A DNA stretch of 64,000 bases from Lineus longissimus (lineage: Eukaryota; Nemertea; Pilidiophora; Heteronemertea; Lineidae). The position numbers and the translations under genes were made by a program. Positions 1 to 12,200 of this stretch are shown piece by piece. The notes under the pieces are model-generated. The model saw only the letters and a list, made by a program, of their open reading frames with translations. It made no database searches and had not been told where the DNA came from. The DNA is taken from assembly GCF_910592395.1 (NCBI RefSeq), contig NC_088310.1, positions 13,151,501 to 13,215,500 of the forward strand, in the 5' to 3' direction. The stretch's first letter is position 1. Every line of letters starts with the position of its first letter.

Positions 1-1240
1 CCTGAAAAAAAAAATTTTGTTTATGGAAAACATTTCCTCCAAAAAATATCATATGCGACCTTTAAAATGAGGGCCAGTAAAGCCACTAGATGGCCAAATT
101 TGTTTCCGAGAGGTTTCGTTCTTTAAGCCTATACCTGTATGGCCTGTAGGTCCCGCTCCGAAAGTTTTCGCTGGACTTTATTTGGAAATGTTCTCGGAAC
201 GGGATAGCAAAACGTACCTCTTACGACGGCGTTCTCGTTTTGTGCAGTCGGGGACGCGGTGGGGTTGCGGCAGAGGCAGACCTGGGTCATCCCCGCCGGA
301 GATGATTTTGTGACTTTCCGGTAAAAAAAGAAACTATGTAGGGGAAAAATAGGGATAAAAAGGCCTGTGTATAGACCACGGGTCGGGAGCAAGATCTTTA
401 ATGAGCCCAAGTTTGCAAATTGTGAAAAAAACTCAGTCGATTGTCCCCTGCGGCCGATCCATCCGAAAACACTCTTATTTGGCTTCGATTGAGTTTTTGA
501 TGCTGGCCAGTCATGCAGTATCGGAGATGACCTAGCTTGAATACCTTGGGGCATGCTTTGACATTCCCAGCAAAGAACGCACTCTTCGGAGGCTACAATT
601 GGCCATTATTTTTGGCATCTAGCAGCTTATTGACCTTCATTTTGAGGTCGCATGCAAATTTCGAAGAAAAATAATGTTTCAGGTTATAGGCCCTTTGAAC
701 CCTTTGAGCCGCGCGGGTTGTGGTCCTCCTAATCTCTACGTGAAGGTATTTTGCAGTGACATTTTACTGCATGGCTTTCAGTCTACACAAATCCGTCTCA
801 GTAGTTTTGTGGCGTCTTTGTCTTCGCGAATTACGCGAAAATATTTTTTTTTGTCTTCAAGAAGGTTGTGACCAGGAAATTGCATTTTTGGCACTTTTCT
901 CGGCTCTCCGTGGTTAAAATGACGTGGCAAATGTTGTCATTCTGGGCTGGCTTTTCTTAGACAACCGACGACCCCCCCCCCCCCCCCCGGGCGACGACCC
1001 TAACCCTTTTTTTATTTTTGAAGGAACTTAAGACAATTTTTAGGCCTAGGCCTGATTATTGGACGTATAGGCCTATACGGTAACACGTTCAGGAAAAGGA
1101 AGAGTGGCTTTTTCATCGGCAATATAGCTTGGATATCCACGTTAATCCCTTAATCTACCGACCAAACCCCCGTTAGTGCCTTCAGTCAACAACACGTATG
1201 GCCATTATATGGCCATTACATTTCTATCCCCGACATTTAT
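1..1240. other. Gene-free flank
   Basis: The open frames here (for example 129-554 on -) have no recognisable domain and low-complexity composition. A C-tract lies near 971-989. No gene is supported. Confidence 0.5.
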
Positions 1241-1242
1241 CC

Positions 1243-1610
1243 CTACTATAAAAATAATTTTCTAGGGTGTCCAATGGTGTTCTAGGGTGTTCTAAGGTTT
1301 TTGTTCCAAAATACCCTTTGCTGAGAGGTGCTCTATACTAAGTGGTATCTCTTAATGTGTTCAAGGGATCTCTCGGGTTTTCTAGGGTGCTCTAGGGCAC
1401 AGGGACATGTGTCGTGAGTTAAGGGGCCGGGGGGGGATTTTTATCCCTAGGGTTGTTTTATGTTTTTTGGCCCCCGAACCCCGAATGAGCTCATATTTAC
1501 CTCACGAAACATACCCCCTGTGTTCTAGGGAATACCACTTGGAACAAAAACCTTAGAACACCCTATGAGAACACCCTGGGACACCCTAGCTAGAAAATTA
1601 TTTTTAGTAG
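1243..1610. repeat. Foldback (MITE-like) element
   Basis: The left arm (1243-1310, TTTTCTAGGGTGTCC ... AAGGTTTTTGTTCCAA) returns as an imperfect reverse complement at 1538-1610. The centre is GC-rich and rich in TCTAGGGTG motifs. No coding capacity is seen. Confidence 0.6.
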
Positions 1611-2050
1611 GCCCCTACGGGAATTGAGGCATTGGTAATAATGGCTTTATGATTTCACCGGCGAATTTTCTCCCTAACCAACCATGGAGGTATTACCGCC
1701 ATGAACCAACGGAGTACTGGGTAAATTGACCCATTTTCCTGCAAATCGGTCCCCTTGGCAAGGGGCCTTTCTCAGGGGGGGGGGGGGGGGGGGGGAGCAT
1801 CGAGGTTGGCCAGTCAGTCGAAGAAGATTTTGAGACAGGTCTGAGACCGTTCCTGACCTATAGGGCTACGTCATCATCGAACCACGCCAGCTCCGCGCCT
1901 AGATGCAGTGTATAAAAATTCCAATCCAATGCATGCCATGTCAATGACTAGCATGGCAAGTAGGAAGGTAAGTTTCTTGCCCCTTTCCTTCAGTAATTTA
2001 TATACCCTGTACTTATATATGTGCCACAACCACGCCCAGCGCGCTGTAGC

Positions 2051-2057
2051 TATAAAA
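2051..2057 (+). promoter_or_regulatory. Candidate TATA box of the SET gene
   Basis: TATAAAA lies about 150 bp upstream of the proposed first ATG at 2205, a plausible distance with a 5' UTR. It is a short motif in AT-rich DNA. The putative 5' UTR overlaps one arm of the 2084-3253 inverted repeat. Confidence 0.3.
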
Positions 2058-2083
2058 TTAGGTCACAGAGACTACTCGCTGAT

Positions 2084-3253
2084 GCCGGCCTGCGAAATTT
2101 TTTTCTGCAGGATACTTCTGCCACAGTGTACATCTGACAGCCAATCACAATTGGCGCGATCTTTGACGTCACACTGTTTATTTATGCATGATAATGCAAA
2201 TACAATGGACGATACCGAGTCGCATGCCGAGTGCCACTTCAACTGTGAATGTGACAATAGTTCATTGTCTGACCCCAATTATGCTCAACTCAAGGTTTGT
2301 GTCGTAGTGTTTAGGAATGAATTGCACAGATTCATTGTAAAATTGATGATATTATGCGTACAAAAGAGGCATCAGCTGATCTGATCGCTACATTGCAGTG
2401 CATGCATTGATTTGTGAAATTTTAAGGGGTAGTGACACTGACAGTGTTGCCAATGTTGATAATTATTAAAGGGACAGTGTATCCGATGTCTCGCGATTTG
2501 TGAAATTTTAAGGGGCAGTGACACTGACAGTGTTGCCAATGTTGATAATTATTAAAGGGACAGTGTATCCGATGTCTGCTGTTTGTTGAAGGTATCAGGC
2601 CTATTTTGGTAGTTTGAACATTGTTGAAGGGCCATTGTATAAAACACATTTTGACAAGCAAACAAAATAAATTGAATGGTGGCGCCACCTATGCATATAC
2701 AGCAGAACTAGTTACACGGTTGACAGATAAACATTGTTGCCAATGTTGATAATTATTAAAGGGACAGTGTATCCGATGTCTGCTGTTTGTTGAAGGTATC
2801 AGGCCTATTTTGGTAGTTTGAACATTGTTGAAGGGCCATTGTATAAAACACATTTTGACAAGCAAACAAAATAAATTGAATGGTGGCGCCACCTATGCAT
2901 ATACAGCAGAACTAGTTACACGGTTGACAGATAAACATTCAACCTCGGCTATTTTGCCGAGCACAGTGCGCCTTTAACAGACAAGTCCAATAAATACAGT
3001 CCACTCGACATTGACGACAATGAAAATACATGTTAAGATACTGCAAATAAATATATTTTAGCTAATATACTCCTCTAACCATTTGCTAACTTGTTCTTTC
3101 CAAGATTATCAGAACACGTGGCATTGTTGACATTATTGCGCCATGTGGAAAGATGATGTCAACAAAGACACGTGCTTGCCTTGAATTCTGATTGGCTGTC
3201 AGATGTACACTATGGCAGAAGTATCCTGCAGAAAAAAATTTCGCTGCCGGCCT
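2084..3253. repeat. Inverted repeat with arms of about 65 bp
   Basis: The stretch from GCCGGC through TTTTTTTCTGCAGGATAC to CAGCCAATCA at 2084-2149 returns as its reverse complement at 3189-3253 with few differences. The interval includes proposed exon 1 of the SET gene and tandem repeats. It could be an old TIR element or an inverted duplication. Confidence 0.65.
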
Positions 3254-6200
3254 ACGTGGTTTGATAGGGATACACTACCGACGGCCCTATGCATGTATGC
3301 TACACACACGTTGGTTACAGAATACACAAGGCTTGTCATGCTGCTCATGAGATCTGACATGGTCAAGTGCGGTGCTGGCGAGCATTATTCATTTTTGTCA
3401 GTGATGGATTTACTTCAGCGTACGATTGTTTTCCTGGACTTTGTTGCATACAATGTCTTCAGGCCTTTGGTGAACTTAACTCGGATTGCCATTTTCTTCT
3501 AGGCCTATTCTGGATTTCATTGTGTTCGTTTTTAACTCTGGAGTCCCATGCGGACTTCCTCACAGCCAATGACACTGGCAGCAGTCTATTTTTTTTATGG
3601 AAGGAATATTATCATGGTCCCAATATTATTAGCCATCGGCGCTGGGTGATGAATGAAACCTCATCATCATCATTATCATTTCCTATGGAAACATGGGCAT
3701 GGAATGGATTATGGAACTTGGCCCAACCAGGTAAGCATAATGCTGGGGTCTGGGGAAATCATTATGAAAAAATAGGCCTGGCCTAGATCGAGCCCATGAT
3801 CATGAATTGGCCCCGTGTTTACATAAATGAGACGTGTCATGGTTTTTCGAACTTCCATAACTTTCAAAGTGTGGCACCTACAAAACAAAGAAATACACCA
3901 AAACAGAGCAGAAAAAGCCCGTAGATTTTGTAATCTGCAAGTTAGTAGGCCTATAGGCCTGACTTCTCAAGTGGGTGCAAAAACCACTTTAAGTCCAGAC
4001 TTTCCGGAATTCAAGGTTCAAAGTTTGCATTTTTTAAGTTTCGATCGTTCTGGAGGCTTCCATTTTGGAAAATTTCAATCGAAAAAAGGTTCATTCGATA
4101 GCCCACTGTCTGACAATTGAAATTCTGCTGCGAACAACCCTTAAAAAGCTGAGTTACTCATGAGACTTTGAAGAAAAAACTGTCCATATCAAGTGCCGTT
4201 TTAGAGCCAACTGTGAACCACGTGTGCGCAACGTGACATCGCTTCACAACAGTGCAGTCTGCAGGACCATGGAAACAGTGAAAACTTGGAAAGAGTGTGG
4301 AAAATCATGGAAACAGTCAATAGAATCATATTATATTTAGCAAGAAAACACCCCACAATAGCCTGATACACAGTACGCATGTCATTACACATCATTATGA
4401 GTGAGTGAGTGAGGTCAGAGTTAGACCTACAGTTCATTCGGAAATGATTTTGCGCTGGGTTTTTGGGGATTTTGATTATATAGAATTTAAAGAGCTGGAG
4501 TTCTTCAAATCGCTTCGAATTTCAAAAATTCTCTCTGCATTATAATAGCAGCGATATTTTATTCAAAAAGAATTTTAAAAATATCTATCTATTTTTTAAA
4601 AAATCGATATTCTGAGTAGACTGTACATTTGTTTAGGGTGCTTGTACATTTCGCCATCGTGATGTCGAAATGATGTCATCTCGAGTCATGGACGAAAATT
4701 GTAGTTTTTCCCTATTTCTCAGTGGCAAGTGAGCTATGAAGATATTTTTTTCTGCATAGAATACCACCCAAATTACCTAAACTGCTGGGAGATTGTTTTG
4801 GATTGTTGAAACAAAAATAATTGAATATGAGACATTTGCAAAATTTGATTTAGCTGACTGTATAACTTATTGTAACAGCCCAAAAATCATCTTCCAACTG
4901 GGATTTGAACCCAGAACTTCCCATACCGAAGTCTAATGCTCGACTGCTCGGCAGGCTTGAATGAGCATTGACACTGTTATCAGTAGGCCTATAATTAATT
5001 GTGAGCAAAATATATTTTTTCAAGAATTTCTTGATCTGGCCACACAAAATAACAATATTTTAAAACATTTTCTTTTGATATAGACGAGGGGCCCACGTGC
5101 GGGAAATGGCACTGAAGCATGGGAAGAGAAGCCCTGTACTGATCTGGAAATGAAATTTTTCAATCCCAGAAAAGGTAAGCACAAGATTTGTTACTAGAAC
5201 TATTGTAAAACTATTGTGCCACGTTTCCTTCTTCCCGCCAGTTTGTTGCATGTTGGACAGTTTGTCGGCAAACATTTGAAATGGGTGGACTGGGCGACTG
5301 ACTAGGGCCAGTTGGTTTTATTCAATCATGTCTGGCAACCCAACGCTTCCATTTTTAACCTTCACTTTTGAAAACATGACATTCCTGTGAAGTTACAATG
5401 CTCTGTTAATTAGGCAAATTTGGCAGTGTCCTCACGGACCTCATTTGTCACGTCCGATATCTTGATGAAGGCAACTGGCTAGGAGAGAATTGGTACAAGA
5501 ATGGCCTGATTCTCCTCACAGATTATGGCCTTCTGCAAAAAAAATGCCAATTATAATCAAATTTGACACATAATTCACCCGGCTCCACCGACAATTGCTA
5601 GGTTCATAGATGAAAATGTAAGTTAACGATCCCCAAATCATGCAAATCGCTGCATCAGAAGTTTGCAAAAAATATTTTTTTTGCATTTCATGGTAAACTA
5701 AGGTGAATGATTCCACGTCAACCGTGGCTTGATCAATAATTTCAACTTCGTTTCCATTGATTGTACGCCTATCCTTTCTCTAGTGCATAAAAGCTTGCCA
5801 TGCTGTTGCGTCGAGGATGAAGAGGATTCATAGCGTAGCATGGCCTTATAAGGAATGTCACGTGCCTTTGGTGGGAGCGTGGTTCTGATTCTCGATTGGC
5901 GTAAGTCTACATGACAATAGTACCGTTGACATCGACTATTGAATCTATTGTAGTTTGTACATCGTATTGTACTGCATGTAGGATTGTGATCAAGTTTAAG
6001 GGGCAAAGAGCAAAAGCACACCACATTCCAATACAATTGGATCATTAAAACGTTTTCCTCATTTTTTTGGAAGTGGCAATCTCATCTATAGATGTAGGTT
6101 GAAAAAGACCTCCCCCCTCTTCCTACCAAGAAGTGTCCAAGGTGGCAACATTCTCCTTAGAACCATTTAGTAATATAGGGCGGTGAGGGTAAGGGTAACT

Positions 6201-9200
6201 GACTCCATGGACTCCGAGAATTGCAGTGAGTCCTGTGTCCCTCTCATACATGTCATACCTTGAAAAAATGAGATTTCATTGGAATCTTGATTTTATGAGG
6301 TTTCTCATTGTAAAACCACTTTTTCAGGGTTCTGCAAACCTCAAATAAATCAAGTTTTTAACAACCTTCAAAAAAGGTTATCAATTTCATGAACCTCATT
6401 TACTGCCATCCAAAGGAAAATTCGGATTCATTCATTTGATCAGTGAAAACTGATTTCTTTCTTATGAGTAACCCTTGAAAAAATGAGTTTCTAGCAAACC
6501 TCACTTTTTTTTAGTTTGACTGGACTGCCTTAGTAAATATCAACACAGGGATAATAATTACTCTCTAATTCAGAATCCTAGCATGAACCCTGTGCCCCCA
6601 CGCCCCATTTCAATGAAATTCATATCAGATGTTAGTATGGGAAGGGTGCCCTGCAGAAAAAAGCAAAATTTCAGGTCTTTCTGCAGTGTGCCGCTAAAGG
6701 GCCAGGTCATGTCAGAAGGAACAAAAAGTGTGTCTTTTTGTATTGAGTTTGTATCAGCTGAAGTTAGCCAAAATAGGTGGGGAATGTACTTTCAATTGGC
6801 TTAGGCCTAATCCTTCTTGATGGCTTAAAAATTATACGTATTGACCCCCCCCCCCCCCCCCCGTTTTAAAAACCTGGTACTCAACTCTAGTTCATCTTGG
6901 CAATGGAAAGCCCAAGCCCAAGTCCACCTACAGTTACGTTTTTTATGTTTCAGGTAGAGGTGTTATTGCTACAGACAGTATTCAACCTGGGCAATTTCTG
7001 CTAAGATACAGTGGGGATCTTATCTCTGCTGATGAAGGAGACCGGAGGTGTGAAGAATATAAGGAGCTGCAACTGGGAAATTACTTATATTACTTTTCAC
7101 ACAGTGGCAAGGAATACTGGTAAGGTTGTGCTTTGCATCTGGATTCATGATGCAGGTTTTTCAATTACATGAAACAGGACGTTATGTTGTAGGCCCAAAT
7201 TGGGCACCCAAAATGAGAAAAAAAATGCTTAAGTTTCTCTTTGTCTTAAAAGTCACCAATTTAACTATTTAGAGTCAAAGTCTTTATTGCTTGGGACTAA
7301 TAGGAGAAAAAAGCCTATAGTTGTAACTGAGTTCAACCATGTCACAAACTACATTCACGGGCAAAAAAGCCCAAATTTATTGGGGACCATTTAAAATAGA
7401 GGGTGTAGCCCAAATGCCGTAATTGAAAGGCCTGTGATGTCATGTCATGATGTTTTACTGTACTGGTACTCGGATGTAAGGTCAGGGAAGGCTGAGTATC
7501 ATCTGGTAAGCCATAGGCCTACATTTTCGAGCATGTGGGATTGAGCCACTAGGCCGTGCTAGTTTAAATAGCAGAAAAAAATGCTATGGCTGCCAAGCTG
7601 GCATGGTGGCTCAATCCCACATGCTGCATATTTGCCAATTCGCCATGTTTTATAGAAACCCGGTTTGATTAACCAAGCCCAGAATATTTGTAAAATTAGT
7701 GCCTCCATCCATTCTTCACTAGTTTAATACCGGTTAGGTTGGTCATGTTGATTTATCAAATGAGCAATGAATTAGATGAATCACCTGCTGATAGCATTGA
7801 GATGTCTTTTAGTTTGCATAATCTAAAACTTAGCATGTTTTTAGTCAAATGACATGAAAAAGTATGTAAAAAATCCAGGCCACCTCCCTTGACCTTACAG
7901 TTACTGTGTACTTGCAGGAAATTCTGTCTCAGGTCAAGTATAATTACGATTTTCAGCCTTTTTACAAAAAAATGGATGTAGCCCAGTGAATGCTTGGAGG
8001 TTGGGAGTTGTGGGGCATTATGTATGCCCCATATTTTTGGAATGACTCGCAAGGAAGGTTTCATTGTGGTGGTCTTCACGGTTTCTTCATGTCCACTTAG
8101 ATATATGGCTCGAGCGCGTAGATGTTGGTTTTCTTGTTATTTCAAACTTGGATTGGCTTAGGCCATCTGTCTTGTCATCCTTTTTCATCATGAGTATGAT
8201 TCTTGCGTCGTCTTTTTTCAGCATCGATGCCACTTCAGAAATATGCCTAGCAAGGCTGGTGAATGATGGCACGGGGAGAGAGAAGAATGCAAAAATGAAG
8301 AAAATAATCACTAATGGCAATCCTCATCTCTGTCTTTATGCTACCAAAGAAATCAAGAAAGGGGATGAAGTTTTATATGATTATGGAGAAAAAGAGTTGG
8401 AGTGGAGAAAGGTTTGTTCGGTTATTTAATTTTTAGTCTGGGTTGATTGTGGTATACTATGCGACAATAAACCCTGATTATTCTGGTTTGTCATTCATCC
8501 GTATACCAATGCAATGAATGCAATATTTAGATTGGGTTTCAAAACCAGTTCCATTCATAAATGTTAGTCTAGCCACCAATTTTATCTGAAACATATGTTA
8601 TATAAGCCAGTATTTTTTTCTGCTTTTAATTGAATGCATCCAGTCAGTTGTTAATAAATTGCTGTGTTGATAGTGTTAAAGATGGTAGGGACTGACATAG
8701 GGAATCCCCCTTACTGAGTCATCAAACAGCTGAAAGGGGGAAATGCAGCCAGTGAGAAATGTAGCCATGGTATTACAGCTACACCAAATCTGAAAATCCA
8801 TTTTTCTGCATGGGGCCACAGGGGTAGTGAAAATTATCATCAGAACTGAATAGTTTTTTTTGCCAGAAAAAATGATTTTAAGGCATTTTGTTCTGCCAAT
8901 AATCACTCCCCAGGCCAGTGCCTTGTTCTAGCATGATTATTACAGGTGCATCCCCATAGATAACATATTTTATAGGAGGTCCTAGTTGAAGCACCAGTTG
9001 AATGGACTCATTCTAATTTCAGGAGCCAGAGCAAATCAGAGTGGATGATTTCTGTAAGTAGTGAATTAAATTACCAAACTATCTCCCATGAGAGAGCATG
9101 ACAAAAATGCTTGATGCTATTCCTTTCAGAGGTTGCCAACAACTCTTTACTACCAAACCTTGCCACAAAAAACAGAGGCCAAAGCCAGGCTGGTGGTTGC

Positions 9201-12200
9201 CTTACGTAGCTTTTTATGAAATCTGATGGCTGATAGATCCTTTGGATAACCATCATCAATCTAGGCTTAGGGGGGTGAAACTGGAACTAAATTGACATTG
9301 TAGACAGTGATGTATGCAGCACTAGTTCCATTTCCCATCATTTTTCAATGTTAAGTTGACAATGAGCATCCCATCTTTACCTGCCATATTGTGCCCTGTG
9401 CATACATGAAAGGAAATTTGAGGGTGTCCAGTTACATTACGAAAATCTAAAAACTTTGTTCTCCTTTATTTGCCATTTGGCAAAAACACTGGTCTGTTAC
9501 AAGGGCATAATCCCCGCATAATTGAGACATAAGTTATTGGTGCAAACTGGGTCAGATAAGAATGGTTTGTTGTATGGCACATTAATCCTATTGTTTTATC
9601 TAATAACACTATAACAGCTAGGGCATTTATTAGCTTGAAGTAGGTCAATCTGATATTGAATTTTGGTACCAATTTGGCTGAGGGCTCATTTTCGTAATGC
9701 GCATTCAGTTTCACCACTAGTGATGCTCATCAAATGTACTGAATGAATTGCTGACCATAGTTTATGCCATGCGATGGACACATCTGGTACGGTACATGTG
9801 GCATTTTTCATTTTCAGGGTATCTGTTTCTGGTTCAGCTCAATCACGACCTATGTGTTGGCCAACAACAGGCAGCTGAAGGGGTTGAACAGGTGAGTGAC
9901 CACACATACTCCCTCTAAGCACTGGAGTGTCAGTATTAGATCTTGCAATCACATGGCGTCCGTCGTCGTCGTCCGTTAGCTTGGCACGCTTCGTAACCAC
10001 TGGAGGGATTGACTTGAAACTTCATACATATGTTCCCCTTGGTCAAATCTCCCCACATATCATATTTTCGGTCCGGTCCAATTCTCTGGTTGGCCACAAG
10101 GGTGTGCAATGTAAAAACAGAAAAAGTGCAATAACTCTCAAACGAATGGTTGTAACCTGATCAAATTTTTATGGTATGTGTATCTAGAGAGGACACATGA
10201 CATATCAAACATGTTTTTGATTGACCTACTTTTCAAGGTCACAGAGGTCAAAAGTTCAAGACATCACTGTCCGAGGTCAGAGTTCAAGTGTTCTAATCTT
10301 GTGTGTGCATGTATCTATATTGACTCTAACATGTCATTAAATTTGAGGCTGATCAGACATCCAATATGGCTACCAGACGGCCATCATGAAAATTTGACTT
10401 CATCCAGTAACTCACTAATTAAGTCAGAATGTTCTTGGCTTGTGTGAGCATGTATCTAAGTACCTCCTACCATGTCGCCTAATTTTGGCCTGATTGGATA
10501 CAAAAAATGGCTGCAAGGTGGCCATCTTGAAAATTGGACTTGGTCCTATTACTCACTTATTATACATGCCAGAATGTTCTGGGCTTGTGTGAGCATGTAT
10601 CAAAGTACCCTCTACCGTGTGACCAAACTTTGACCAGATTGGATATCCAATATGGCCACCAGGAGGCCATCTTGTATATTTGACTTGGTCCTCTAGAAAA
10701 TTCCACCATGTCCCCAACTCGGGCATTCCAACTGTGTCAATTTTCTCGAGGTAAGCACATGGTCCATTTCATAAGCTCAGCTGGCAGAGCTGGTAAAATG
10801 GTTCAAATGACATCGGATGTCCTTGGCATCCATCCACTCGTCAACATGGGGTGGATGTTTTGTCATCTGGAGAGCTGTGAACCTCAAATTTAGTGGAGAG
10901 TAGCCCTTAATTAGGAGCTCTGATGGGAAACCAGAAATCAGTCCTGATCAGACCAGTTTTCACTAGTAGGGGGCACTTTAGTCGTAATATTTCTAAAATT
11001 TGCTAAAAAACAGAGGGACGTCAGATTCATTTTTCTACTAGTGAATCATGGATATCCCTGCTCCAATGGAACTTTTGATGTATGGAGTATTTTGATTAAC
11101 CCTTTTGGGACTGAATTACCTCAGAAATGAGGGATTTTTGCATAGGATTTGTCACATTTTAGAAAGTCGGCAGGTGCTATGCAGGTTGCAGCCCAATACT
11201 GTGGGGTTTTTGAAATACCCCTTAATTCCCAGCTGATAGTCTACTTATCACAGCAAGGAAAAAAATCACATACCGGTACATGTAACAGCATAGTTTCAAA
11301 ATGACTGTCAGCCCCTCAGTATATTGACAGGCGCTGTTTAAAGTTCTCAAACTTCTTGAACTCATCAGCCCCAACGAGAGGTATGTGTCCCAAAACTAAT
11401 CTCCATCCCATATCTAACTATTTGTTTTGTTATCGTACTCCTTTTTGTAATTACAGGCAGTACTTTTTACAAGAAGGACATTGACTCTGATACTTGATGA
11501 TATAGAGGCAACACCTCAATTTTTACTTGGCCTTAAAGAATTAGACCCTAAACTTTTGCAAACATTGGACAAGGTGAGTCATGACATTACAGTCGCAAGT
11601 ATTCTGTTCTCCGAGTCTTGTTTCTTTTCCCTGGTCATAGTCTAGCATCAATGGTGCAAGGTTCGAAATTACTTTTTCCAACCATGCAGCAATTTTGCAT
11701 TTTAAAATCTAAATCAATGACGCCATATCAAAATTTTGTTTAGCAATTCTAATAGAACTTTGATTACTGTATTTGTCAATCAACTATTGCCTTTGGGTAG
11801 GAATTCCTGAAATTTATTTTGGACCATATAGATGTGAATTTGCCTTTGAGTTCATTCACCACTCAACTAATCTTGTTTGTGAGTAGAGGAAGGCTGCTTT
11901 TGAAAATGAGCTTGCATGATAATCCTTTCTTTTACAGTGTGCGTCCAGTTGTGATGAGGAAATAAGGATGAAAGCCAAAGGCCTTCTTACCAAATTCAAA
12001 CTTGGGGATAGACCTGGCAATGTTAAGAAAGGTAAGATTGTGAATTGTTATCAAATGAAGGCTCTTGAGTTAGTCATATAATAATAAAACTGCCCGAATG
12101 GGTGATCCGAGTCACTAGATCGCACGAGGTCATGTTCTCCGGCAATGACTTTTTGTTGCCGGAGAACATGATCTCGTGCGAGCTGGTGACCACAGGAAAA

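Noticed and set aside
129-554. 141-residue minus-strand frame
   Set aside because: No domain, no splice context and irregular composition; looks like chance.
2422-2892. Two nearly identical minus-strand peptides starting MAPPFNLFCLL
   Set aside because: They are produced by the 204-bp tandem duplication, not by paralogous genes.
2531-2938. CRISPR-like array
   Set aside because: Only two adjacent copies, no spacers, eukaryotic context.
8007-8079. Peptide similarity between minus frames at 7756-8079 and 15785-16117 (WGIHNAPQ)
   Set aside because: Comes from the shared GGGGCATTATGTATGCCCC repeat, not a coding family.
10785-10815. tRNA-like AGCTCAGCTGGCAGAGC with GGTTCAAATG
   Set aside because: Box B is incomplete and spacing too short; part of a longer repeat also seen at 14445-14500.
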